From assembly GCF_000721705.1 (NCBI RefSeq), contig NZ_JOJL01000001.1:1-64000 (forward strand): DNA of 64,000 bases. Reading direction: 5' to 3'. The notes beneath the pieces are model-generated. The model was not told the origin of the DNA and ran no database searches. It saw only the letters and a program-made list of their open reading frames with translations. This DNA is from Actinoplanes subtropicus. Lineage in GTDB: Bacteria > Actinomycetota > Actinomycetes > Mycobacteriales > Micromonosporaceae. Positions within the stretch are counted from its first letter, which is position 1. Every line of letters starts with the position of its first letter. Both the position numbers and the translations under genes were made by a program. Shown one piece after another: positions 36,064-43,477 of the stretch.

Positions 36064-37863
36064 ATGACCGGACCCGTCGTGCCATCGCGCGGCGCGCTGC
36101 GGCCGGTGGGGCCGGCACAGGTGCGGCTGACCGGCGGCTTCTGGGGCCGGCGCCAGGCGATCAACGGCACCGCCACGCTGGAGCACAGCCGCACCTGGAT
36201 CGACCGGATGGGCTGGAGCGGCAACTTCGCCGACCCGGGCACCGCCCGGCCCCGGGGCCGCGAGTTCAGCGACTCCGAGGTCTACAAGCTGACCGAGGCG
36301 CTCTGCTGGGAGTCGGCCCGGCCCGGCGGCGTACGCCATGACGAGTGGCTGGCCGAACTGACCGCGCTGATCGGGGGTGCGCAGGAGGCCGACGGCTACC
36401 TGCACACCGCGTGGGGGCGGCCCGGCCAGCCGCCGCGCTACAGCGACCTGAATTTCGGCCACGAGCTCTACTGCGCCGGCCACTTCCTGCAGGCGGCCGT
36501 CGCCGGGTCCCGTACCGGGGCGGCGCCCCGCCTGCTCGACATCGGCACCCGGCTCGCCGACCACATCGGCGCCCAGTTCGCCGACGATGGCTTCTGCGGT
36601 CACCCCGGGGTGGAGACCGGGCTGGTCGAGCTCTACCGGGTCACCGGCGAGCGGCGCTATCTGGACCAGGCCGCCAAGTTCGTCGCCCGGCGCGGCCAGC
36701 GCACGCTGCCCGAGCACGAGTTCGGCTGGCAGTATTTCCAGGACGCGGTGCCCGTACGCAACGGCGAGGTTTTTCACGGCCATGTCGTACGAGCGCTGTA
36801 TCTCGCCGCCGGCGCGGTGGACGTGGCGGTGGAGACCGGCGACGAGGAGCTGCTGCAGGCGGTGGCCCGGCAGTTCGACCGTACGCTCGCCCGGCGCACC
36901 CATCTCACCGGCGGGATGGGCTCCCGGCACCTGGACGAGAGCTACGGCGAGGATTTCGTGCTCCCACCGGACCGGGCGTACTCGGAGACCTGTGCCGGCG
37001 TCGCCACCATCATGCTGGCCCACCGGCTGCTGCTGGCCACCGGCGAGATGCGCTACGGCGACATCGTCGACCGGGTGCTGCACAACGTGATCGCCACCGC
37101 GGTCGCCGACGACGGCCGGTCCTTCTTCTACGCGCACACGCTGCACCAGCGCGTACCCACCGAGGTGGTGGCCAAGGACAAGGTGCAGCTGCGCTTCGGC
37201 GGCGGCGCCCGGGCGCCCTGGTTCGAGGTGTCCTGCTGCCTCAACAACGTGGCCCGGCTGGTCGCCTCGCTCGGCACCTACTGCGTCACCGAGGACCCGG
37301 GCGGCGTGCAACTGCACCAGTACGCGCCGATGCGGGTCGAGGCCGGCGGCATGGTGCTCGACGTCGACACCGACTACCCGGACGCCGGGGTGGTCATCGT
37401 GACCGTGGTCGACGCCCCGCCGACCCCGCGCACGATCACCTTCCGCATCCCGGAGTGGGCCACCGGCCCGCAGAGCGTATTTCGACGCATATTCCACTCT
37501 GGCGAGCAGCTTCGGCTCGAGCTGCCGATGCGTCCACGCTGGACGTTCCCGGACCCGCGGGCCGACGCGCTGCGCGGCTGCGCGGCCGTCGAGGTGGGCC
37601 CGATCGTGATGTGCGCCGAGTCGACCGACCAGGAGAACGGCGTACGTCTCGACGAGGTCCAGGTCGACACGTCGGTCGCCCCCGAGGCCGGCGCCGTCAA
37701 GGGGCACCGCACGCATCCGGCCGATCCGGGCTGGCCGTACCAGAGCCACCGCACGGCCACCGAACGCCCCGATCCGGTCGTGGTTCCGCTGCTCCCGTAC
37801 CACCGATGGGCCCGCCGCGGCCCCTCCACGATGCGGATCTGGCTGCCCGTCAGCCCGTCCTGA
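36064..37863 (+). CDS. GH127 beta-L-arabinofuranosidase-like glycoside hydrolase
   Basis: 599 residues, (alpha/alpha)6-barrel family formerly DUF1680. The N-terminal VRLTGGFWGRRQAINGTATL, the mid-domain Glu/Cys motif (SETCAGVATIMLAHRLL) and the paired cysteines in VSCCLNNVARL (Cys391 and Cys392; one is the nucleophile/zinc ligand in the family) are present. No signal peptide is seen, so it acts inside the cell on imported arabino-oligosaccharides. Near residue 475 (GPQSVFRRIFHSGEQLRLEL) the codons are AT-rich and a beta-strand with the usual VNG motif appears shortened by 10-15 residues. ATG 36064 follows GGAGG. Confidence 0.85.
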   Translation: MTGPVVPSRGALRPVGPAQVRLTGGFWGRRQAINGTATLEHSRTWIDRMGWSGNFADPGTARPRGREFSDSEVYKLTEALCWESARPGGVRHDEWLAELTALIGGAQEADGYLHTAWGRPGQPPRYSDLNFGHELYCAGHFLQAAVAGSRTGAAPRLLDIGTRLADHIGAQFADDGFCGHPGVETGLVELYRVTGERRYLDQAAKFVARRGQRTLPEHEFGWQYFQDAVPVRNGEVFHGHVVRALYLAAGAVDVAVETGDEELLQAVARQFDRTLARRTHLTGGMGSRHLDESYGEDFVLPPDRAYSETCAGVATIMLAHRLLLATGEMRYGDIVDRVLHNVIATAVADDGRSFFYAHTLHQRVPTEVVAKDKVQLRFGGGARAPWFEVSCCLNNVARLVASLGTYCVTEDPGGVQLHQYAPMRVEAGGMVLDVDTDYPDAGVVIVTVVDAPPTPRTITFRIPEWATGPQSVFRRIFHSGEQLRLELPMRPRWTFPDPRADALRGCAAVEVGPIVMCAESTDQENGVRLDEVQVDTSVAPEAGAVKGHRTHPADPGWPYQSHRTATERPDPVVVPLLPYHRWARRGPSTMRIWLPVSPS

Positions 37864-37890
37864 TCCCGCGGAAGGATCGGGCTTTCGGCC

Positions 37891-38793
37891 TCAGCGATTC
37901 GCCGAGAGGAAATCGGTGATCAGGGCGGCCAGGACGGTTGGTTGTTCGACCACCATCGCGTGCGACGCGTCCGCCAGGGAGAGATAGCGGACGTGGCCGG
38001 CGGCCGCGGCCTGGTCGACGACGTAGCGGCGGTGGGCCGCGTAGAGCTCCGCGAAGGGCTCCTGCTCGGGCAGATCGCGGGTGGGCAACACCAGCAACTC
38101 CGGGCAGGTCGTGGCGGCGTAGACCGGGCCCAGCTCCAGCTCGTTCATCAGCGTCCGCAGCTGCGCCGTGGTCGCCGCGGACGGGCGGGTCGAGGTCTCG
38201 CCGTTCTCGTGCACGAGGTTGCGGCGGAAGCCCTCGATCCACACCTTCTCGTTCGCGCCCATGTCGCGGGCCGCCATCTGCTGTCGCTCGACCAGGTCGG
38301 GCAGCTGGTCGGCCGGGATCACCGCGCCCGCGGTCGCCGCCATCCGGTCGAAGATCGCGTGCAGCCGGGCCAGCTCGGCGGCCGCCTTCGCCGGGTCCAT
38401 GCCGGGCAGCTGGCCGGGCCGGGTGGGCGGCGGATTGCCGTCGAGGCTCACCACGCCGGGCGCCTCGGGGTGCCGCTGGCCCCAGAGCGCGGCCAGCATC
38501 CCGCCGAGCGAGTGACCGACCACGGCCGGTCGCTCCAGCTCCAGCTGGACGCAGACCGCGGCCAGGTCGCCGAGCGCAGCGTCCCAGCTCCAGGCGCCGT
38601 CGCCGGAGCGGCCGTGGCCGCGCAGGTCCATCGTGACCACTCGGTGGTGCGGGCGCAGCGCGCGGGCCAGCGTGGTCATCTGGGCGAGGTTGCCGCCGGC
38701 GCCGTGCAGGAGCAGCAGCGGCGGGGCGTCGCCGCCGAAGTCGCGGACCGCGAGCGGAAGCTCCCCGGCGTCGATCAGGCGGTCGTTGATCAC
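37891..38793 (-). CDS. Alpha/beta-hydrolase
   Basis: 300 residues. Oxyanion loop HGAGG (30-34), nucleophile elbow GHSLGGM (Ser95) and a C-terminal His (ADASHAM, about 277) make a full catalytic triad candidate; the acid may be Asp in PTRDLPE. The substrate is unknown; esterase, lactonase or epoxide-hydrolase-like activities are possible. GTG 38793 follows GAGGAG and overlaps the stop of the HTH gene by 4 nt, so the two are one operon. Confidence 0.82.
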   Translation of the reverse strand: MINDRLIDAGELPLAVRDFGGDAPPLLLLHGAGGNLAQMTTLARALRPHHRVVTMDLRGHGRSGDGAWSWDAALGDLAAVCVQLELERPAVVGHSLGGMLAALWGQRHPEAPGVVSLDGNPPPTRPGQLPGMDPAKAAAELARLHAIFDRMAATAGAVIPADQLPDLVERQQMAARDMGANEKVWIEGFRRNLVHENGETSTRPSAATTAQLRTLMNELELGPVYAATTCPELLVLPTRDLPEQEPFAELYAAHRRYVVDQAAAAGHVRYLSLADASHAMVVEQPTVLAALITDFLSANR

Positions 38794-39257
38794 GGTGTCT
38801 CCTCTGGATCGTGGTCGTCGCGGGCCCGCAACCGGTCGCGGACGGCGGACGACGGCACCCCGCCGTCCGGATGGCGCGGCAGGCGGCCGCGTCGCACCAG
38901 GTCGTGCACGCCCTGGCGGGTGATGCCGAGCATCGCGCCGGCGGTGGCATACGAGACCGACTCGGCCCACGGATGCCCGGCGCGGACCGCCACCGCCTGG
39001 CCGAGCGGGGTGGCCCACCACTCGGCGGGCGGGTCGAAGGCGCGGTCGCTCGGATACAGCGTGGCGATCAGCCGGGCGGCGGTCATCGTGGCCGCCCGAT
39101 CGTCGCCGTTCCGGATGGTGTCGGCCCAGCGGCGAGCGCGCCGCCGCACCAGCTCGCGCAGCGCCGCCACCGCGTCGTCGCCGTCGAGCAGCACCTCGAG
39201 CGGGTCGAGCAGGCGCACGTCGAGCAGGCGCACGATCTGGTCGACGAGGTCGGTCAC
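38790..39257 (-). CDS. HTH DNA-binding protein, probable local regulator
   Basis: 155 residues. The C-terminal half has a MerR/excisionase-like HTH (SYATAGAMLGITRQGVHDLV then RRGRLPRHPDGGV); the N-terminal half is helical and Arg-rich. GTG 39257 is preferred over GTG 39260 because a TAGCAT element ends 6 nt upstream and no ribosome site exists, suggesting a leaderless message. A perfect CTTGAC-N7-GTCAAG palindrome overlaps the promoter, consistent with autoregulation. It is co-transcribed with the hydrolase and divergent from a lipoprotein gene. Confidence 0.72.
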   Translation of the reverse strand: MTDLVDQIVRLLDVRLLDPLEVLLDGDDAVAALRELVRRRARRWADTIRNGDDRAATMTAARLIATLYPSDRAFDPPAEWWATPLGQAVAVRAGHPWAESVSYATAGAMLGITRQGVHDLVRRGRLPRHPDGGVPSSAVRDRLRARDDHDPEETP

Positions 39258-39263
39258 CACGCC

Positions 39264-39292
39264 ATGCTACTTGACGAGTGGTGTCAAGCGAA
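39264..39292 (-). promoter_or_regulatory. Promoter and palindromic operator of the HTH-hydrolase operon
   Basis: On the minus strand TTCGCT (39292-39287), 17 nt, TAGCAT (39269-39264). Between them lies CTTGAC-GAGTGGT-GTCAAG (39270-39288), a perfect 6-bp inverted repeat. A repressor bound there would block the polymerase. The regulator encoded directly downstream is the obvious candidate. Confidence 0.5.
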
Positions 39293-39367
39293 TCGGGACG
39301 TCCTCGGGCTTTCTTCCGAACGCCCGGCAAAGTACGGTGTGCCCCGAAACCCTCGGGAGGATCACTC

Positions 39368-39928
39368 GTGCGTTCCCGTTCCGTCGTGCTCGGCGCCGCC
39401 CTGCTCCTCAGCCTGAGCGCCTGCGACAACCGCGCCGAGGCCGCCAAGGAAGGCGAGGCGCTACCCCCGGTCGGGCTGGCCGAAGAGCCCGCGGCCTCGG
39501 CCGGCGGCGCCTGCATCCTGTGGGATTACGCCTTCATCAAGTCGAAGATCGGCGTGACCTTCGACGTGGCCGCCTCGGGCCAGGCCGACGAAACCTCCAC
39601 CTGCGTGGTGCAGACGGTCGGCCAGGACTGGCCCGACCTGGCGCTCTCCGTGGTGGAGAGCACCCAGGCGGGCGCCGCGTTGTTCCTCTCCGACCTCAAG
39701 CCGAAGAACGCGGCCACGCTCAAGGGCCTGGGCCTGGCCGCCTACCGCCTCAACACGGCGGCGAGCGGCGGGCACGGGCCGACCGTGGAGATCGGCTGGC
39801 TCAGCGAGGCGAAGCAGTTGCAGACGTTGCGCTTCACCTTCGCCAAGGATGCCAAGGCCGCCGACGTGACCGCGATGAACAACAACCTGCTGACCCTGGC
39901 GAAGGCGATGGACACCACCAACGGTTAG
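39368..39928 (+). CDS. Lipoprotein of unknown function
   Basis: 186 residues. Signal peptide of ~20 residues with a clean lipobox (LLSLSAC), so it is anchored to the outer face of the membrane. The mature domain (~150 residues) has one further Cys pair (GACILWDY, TSTCVVQ) that could form a disulfide. No family recognised. GTG 39368 follows GGGAGGATCACTC; upstream codons of the open frame do not encode a signal peptide. Confidence 0.75.
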   Translation: MRSRSVVLGAALLLSLSACDNRAEAAKEGEALPPVGLAEEPAASAGGACILWDYAFIKSKIGVTFDVAASGQADETSTCVVQTVGQDWPDLALSVVESTQAGAALFLSDLKPKNAATLKGLGLAAYRLNTAASGGHGPTVEIGWLSEAKQLQTLRFTFAKDAKAADVTAMNNNLLTLAKAMDTTNG

Positions 39929-39935
39929 TCGGTTT

Positions 39936-40625
39936 TCAGTGGGCTGCGACGAAGACGCGGGACGCCACCTCGCGCGGCAGCCGGATCTTGTCGCCCGAGC
40001 GGTCGATGGTGACGGCGTCGCGCTCCTGGGCGACGGTCACCGTCGTGCCCGGGTCGATGCCGGCCGCGTGCAGCTGGCGCAGCACGTCGGCGTTGGTCTG
40101 CACGCTCTCGCAGATGCGGCGTACCACGACGCTGCCGGTCAGCCCCGGGAACGCCAGGTTACGCTCGCCCGGGCCGGGCACGGTCTCGTCGGACTGCTCG
40201 TCGGGCTGGCCCAGCTTGTCGAGACCGGGGATCGGATTACCGTACGGCGAGCGGGTCGGCCGGTTGAGCAACTCGTAGACCTTGCGCTCGACCTGGTCGC
40301 TCATCACGTGCTCCCAGCGGCAGGCCTCCTCGTGGGCCTCCTCATACGGCATGCCGATGACGTTGACCAGCAGCAACTCGGCGAGCCGGTGCTTGCGCAT
40401 GACGGCGACGGCCGCGACCCGGCCGGCCCCGGTCAGCACCAGGTGCCGGTCACCCTCGACGGTCAACAGACCGTCGCGCTCCATCCGGGCCACCGTCTGG
40501 CTCACCGTCGGGCCGCTCTGGTGCAGGCGCTCAGCGATGCGCGCGCGCAGCGGCGGAACGCCCTCCTCCTCGAGCTCAAGGATGGTACGGAGATACATCT
40601 CCGTCGTATCTACAAGATCATTCAC
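39936..40625 (-). CDS. ideR: DtxR/IdeR-family metal-dependent repressor
   Basis: 229 residues, full three-domain form (winged HTH 1-73, dimerisation 74-140, SH3-like 150-229). All metal ligands sit at the DtxR positions: Met10, His79, Glu83, His98, Cys102, Glu105, His106. Cys102 favours iron (IdeR/DtxR) over manganese (MntR, which has Glu). GTG 40625 follows GGGAGGG. It shuts off iron uptake when Fe(II) is plentiful. Its stop lies 7 nt from that of the lipoprotein gene. Confidence 0.92.
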   Translation of the reverse strand: MNDLVDTTEMYLRTILELEEEGVPPLRARIAERLHQSGPTVSQTVARMERDGLLTVEGDRHLVLTGAGRVAAVAVMRKHRLAELLLVNVIGMPYEEAHEEACRWEHVMSDQVERKVYELLNRPTRSPYGNPIPGLDKLGQPDEQSDETVPGPGERNLAFPGLTGSVVVRRICESVQTNADVLRQLHAAGIDPGTTVTVAQERDAVTIDRSGDKIRLPREVASRVFVAAH

Positions 40626-40647
40626 GGTGCGGCCCTCCCAGCTGCAA

Positions 40648-40662
40648 ATATTACCCTGTTAA
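40648..40662 (-). promoter_or_regulatory. Candidate -10 region and dyad upstream of ideR
   Basis: TAATAT (40653-40648 on the minus strand) is a good -10 element. It overlaps a TTAACAGGGTAA dyad (40662-40651). The dyad differs from the classical 19-bp iron box, so autoregulation is only a possibility. Confidence 0.3.
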
Positions 40663-40720
40663 CGGAGGGTGATGGACGGCCCGAAACGGCCTCGGTCAAA
40701 TCCGCCGGGGGCCGTCGACC

Positions 40721-40790
40721 AAAAGCCCGACATCGTACGCGTGAGCCCAAGTCCGCCTTTTCGGATGCGCTGGGCGCGATGCAAGGCTGT
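40721..40790 (+). repeat. Upstream copy of a ~71-bp repeat flanking glnR
   Basis: It aligns with 41614-41684 in the same orientation with six mismatches and one gap (about 90% identity). It sits between ideR and glnR. Its first 24 bases mirror the last glnR codons and stop of the downstream copy (KSP-YA-stop in the matching frame). Confidence 0.85.
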
Positions 40791-40872
40791 AACACGTGAC
40801 CACGGAACCGAAACATTGGCGCTGCATGCTGCGTCGAAGCTGGACTTCCGGCCGGCGGAGAGGTGGAACCAC

Positions 40873-41637
40873 GTGGAGATTCTGGTACTGACAGCTCAGT
40901 TCCGCGGTGAGCCGGCACGCCGGGTGCTGCCCGCACTCGATCTGCTGTCGCACGGGCTGCGCGTCGCCGGGCACGACGTGGCCGCGCTGGTGTCCGGTCC
41001 CGATCCCGATGTCGTGCTGGTGGACGCTCGCCGCACGCTGGCCGAGGCCCGAGGCACCTGCCGGATGCTGCGTTCCACCGGCATCCGGGTTCCGCTGCTC
41101 GCCGTGCTGGAGGAGGCCGGACTGGTCGCGGTCAACGACGACTGGGGAGTCGACGACGTCGTACTGGCGACCGCCGGCCCCGCCGAAGTCGAGGCGCGGC
41201 TCCGCCTGAGCGTGACCCGGATCGCGAGCGACGCGGGTAACACGCCGGGTGGGCTGGTCAACACCGGTGAGCTCACCATCGACCCCGAGACGTACGCCGC
41301 GAAACTCAAAGGACGCCCACTCGACCTCACGTACAAGGAGTTCGTGCTGTTGAAGTTCCTCGCGCAGCATCCGGGCCGAGTGTTCACCCGGGATCAGCTG
41401 CTGCGAGAGGTGTGGGGCTACGACTACTTCGGCGGTCACCGCACCGTCGACGTTCATATCCGACGCCTCCGCGCGAAGCTCGGCAGCGAATACGAGTCGA
41501 TGATCGGCACGGTGCGGCAGGTCGGCTACAAGTTCGTGCTGCCACCTCAGGCCGCGGGTCAGATGGTGGTCGACGACCTGGAGAGCCTCCTCGACCTTCC
41601 CGATCAACCCCGCAAAAGCCCGATACCGTACGCGTGA
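40873..41637 (+). CDS. glnR: GlnR-like orphan OmpR-family response regulator (nitrogen control)
   Basis: 254 residues. An atypical receiver (VVLVDARRT, Asp51 at the phosphorylation position, but the acidic pocket is incomplete) and a C-terminal winged helix ([20 protein letters not shown], then [20 protein letters not shown]). The stretch [20 protein letters not shown] is diagnostic of actinobacterial GlnR, the master regulator of ammonium assimilation. No sensor kinase is adjacent, as expected for GlnR. GTG 40873 follows AGAGGTGG. The last codons and stop lie inside the downstream flanking repeat. Confidence 0.85.
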   Translation: MEILVLTAQFRGEPARRVLPALDLLSHGLRVAGHDVAALVSGPDPDVVLVDARRTLAEARGTCRMLRSTGIRVPLLAVLEEAGLVAVNDDWGVDDVVLATAGPAEVEARLRLSVTRIASDAGNTPGGLVNTGELTIDPETYAAKLKGRPLDLTYKEFVLLKFLAQHPGRVFTRDQLLREVWGYDYFGGHRTVDVHIRRLRAKLGSEYESMIGTVRQVGYKFVLPPQAAGQMVVDDLESLLDLPDQPRKSPIPYA

Positions 41638-41684
41638 GCACAAGTCCCGCCTTTTCGGATGCGCTGGGTGCGACGCAAGGCCGT
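41614..41684 (+). repeat. Downstream copy of the ~71-bp repeat flanking glnR
   Basis: Direct repeat of 40721-40790. It contains the final eight codons and TGA of glnR and runs exactly to the stop codon of the convergent DUF1990 gene. Confidence 0.85.
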
Positions 41685-42226
41685 CACTCGACCGCGGTCC
41701 CGTCGGCGAGGTCGCGCATCGCGGCCACATAGCGGCTCGTCGCGTACTGCTGGACGAGACGGGTGAGGGGGCCGCCGGCCCGGGCGAGGAGCGACGCCGG
41801 ACGACTGAACGCCCAGATGCGGAAGCGCACTTCGCCCGTATCGTTCGTTTCGACCACGAACGCCTCCTCGCCCCGTTCCGGATGCCCGGGCAGCGTCCCA
41901 TAGGCGAATCCCCGCCGAGACGTCTCGTCGAGGGTGTAGACCACGCGGCAAGGGATGGCGAGCCATCCGGCTCTCAGCAACACTGTGACGCCGTCGGCGA
42001 CTTCCGAGGCGGAGGCCGTGATGCGGAATCCCGCTCCGCGGTGCATCTGCCAGCTCAGGAGTCCGTCGGCGGCCCGCTCGAACGCCGGCCTTCCCCTTCC
42101 GATGATGACGTCGCGCCGCACGACTCGATAACCGGAGGGTGACTGCCGGTCGCGGCTGACGCCGGCCTCCGGGTAGGTCAGGCCGGCAGCCGCCAGCTCG
42201 GCGAGACTCCCCACCCTCCATGCCAC
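41684..42226 (-). CDS. DUF1990 family protein
   Basis: 180 residues, cytoplasmic. Opens with LAELAAAGLTYPEAGVSRD and has the family core GYRVVRRDVIIGRGRPAFER and YGTLPGHPERGEEAFVVE (about 114-131), followed by RIWAFSRPASLLARAGGPLT. Members are small lipid-pocket-like proteins of unknown role, widespread in actinobacteria and plants. GTG 42226 has a poor ribosome site. The stop abuts the repeat after glnR; it is divergent from acuC. Confidence 0.85.
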   Translation of the reverse strand: MAWRVGSLAELAAAGLTYPEAGVSRDRQSPSGYRVVRRDVIIGRGRPAFERAADGLLSWQMHRGAGFRITASASEVADGVTVLLRAGWLAIPCRVVYTLDETSRRGFAYGTLPGHPERGEEAFVVETNDTGEVRFRIWAFSRPASLLARAGGPLTRLVQQYATSRYVAAMRDLADGTAVE

Positions 42227-42282
42227 ACCTGGTCACGGTAGACGACGACAAAACTGTCGGGGGCCCGTGGCAGCATGAGCTC

Positions 42283-43467
42283 ATGGCAGACCGGACGACC
42301 GCCGTGGTGTGGGATCAAGCCCTGCTCGATTACGACATGGGCGACCATCCGCTCAATCCGGTGCGCGTCGAGCTGACCATGGCGCTCGCCCGCGAGCTGG
42401 GCCTCTTCGACCGGCCCGGGGTGCAGATGATCACTCCGCGCCCGGCCTCCGACGAGGAGCTGACCCGGGTCCACCGGGCCGACTATCTCGATGCCGTCCG
42501 CCTCGCCCCGAGCGATCCGTTCTTCCACGGCTGGGGGCTCAACACGCCGGACAACCCGGTCTTCGACGGGATGCACGAGGCGTCCGCGCGGATCGTCGGC
42601 GCCAGCATCGCCGCGGCCGATGCCGTCTGGGATGGCGCGGTCACCCGCGCGGTCAACGTGGCGGGCGGGCTGCATCACGCGATGACGGCCCGCGCGGCCG
42701 GCTTCTGCGTCTACAACGACCCCGCGGTCGCGATCGCCCGGCTGCTCGACCGCGGCGCCCAGCGGGTCGCCTATATCGACGTCGACGTCCACCACGGCGA
42801 CGGTGTGCAGGCCGCCTTCTACGACGACCCGCGGGTGCTCACGATCAGCCTGCACGAGTCGCCGCTCGCGCTCTTCCCGGGCACCGGGTTCGCCGACGAG
42901 ATCGGCGGGCCGGCCGCCGAGGGCACGGCGGTGAATGTGCCACTCCCACCCGCCACCTCCGACGCCGGCTGGCTGCGCGCCTTCCACGCGATCGTGCCGT
43001 CGGTCGTGCGTGCCTTCGCCCCCGAGATCGTCTTCAGCCAGTGCGGCGCCGACGCCCATCGCCTCGATCCGCTCGCCGACCTGCGGTTGTCGGTCGACGG
43101 CCAGCGCGCGGCCTACCTGGCGATGCGCGGCCTGGCCGACGAGCTGTGCGACGGCCGGTGGGTGGCCACCGGCGGCGGGGGCTATGCGCTGGTCGAGGTC
43201 GTCCCGCGGGCCTGGACCCACCTGCTGGCGGTGGCCACCGGCGAGCCGCTCGACCCGGCGACCCGCACGCCGGCGGCCTGGCGAAAATTCGCAGCCGAGC
43301 GGTGCCCCGGCCGTGAGGTGCCCGAGACGATGACCGACGGGGTCGATCCGGTGATCGAGCCGTGGGAGCCGGGCACCACGCCCGACGCGGTCGACCGCGC
43401 GATCCTGGCCACCCGGGTGGCCGTTTTCCCGCTGCACGGCCTCGACCCGCACGACCCCCGCGACTAG
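42283..43467 (+). CDS. acuC: AcuC-type acetoin-utilisation / histone-deacetylase-family lysine deacetylase
   Basis: 394 residues. Zinc-dependent class I HDAC fold. Visible: the His pair GGLHHAM (about 126-132), the zinc-binding DVDVHHGDG (about 165-173), the third zinc ligand region SQCGADAH and the loop GGGGYAL. In Bacillus AcuC deacetylates and so reactivates acetyl-CoA synthetase. ATG 42283 gives the standard length; its ribosome site is weak. The following gene, 10 nt on, encodes a Pat-type protein acetyltransferase, so writer and eraser are in one operon. Confidence 0.92.
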   Translation: MADRTTAVVWDQALLDYDMGDHPLNPVRVELTMALARELGLFDRPGVQMITPRPASDEELTRVHRADYLDAVRLAPSDPFFHGWGLNTPDNPVFDGMHEASARIVGASIAAADAVWDGAVTRAVNVAGGLHHAMTARAAGFCVYNDPAVAIARLLDRGAQRVAYIDVDVHHGDGVQAAFYDDPRVLTISLHESPLALFPGTGFADEIGGPAAEGTAVNVPLPPATSDAGWLRAFHAIVPSVVRAFAPEIVFSQCGADAHRLDPLADLRLSVDGQRAAYLAMRGLADELCDGRWVATGGGGYALVEVVPRAWTHLLAVATGEPLDPATRTPAAWRKFAAERCPGREVPETMTDGVDPVIEPWEPGTTPDAVDRAILATRVAVFPLHGLDPHDPRD

Positions 43468-43477
43468 AGGAGCCGTC

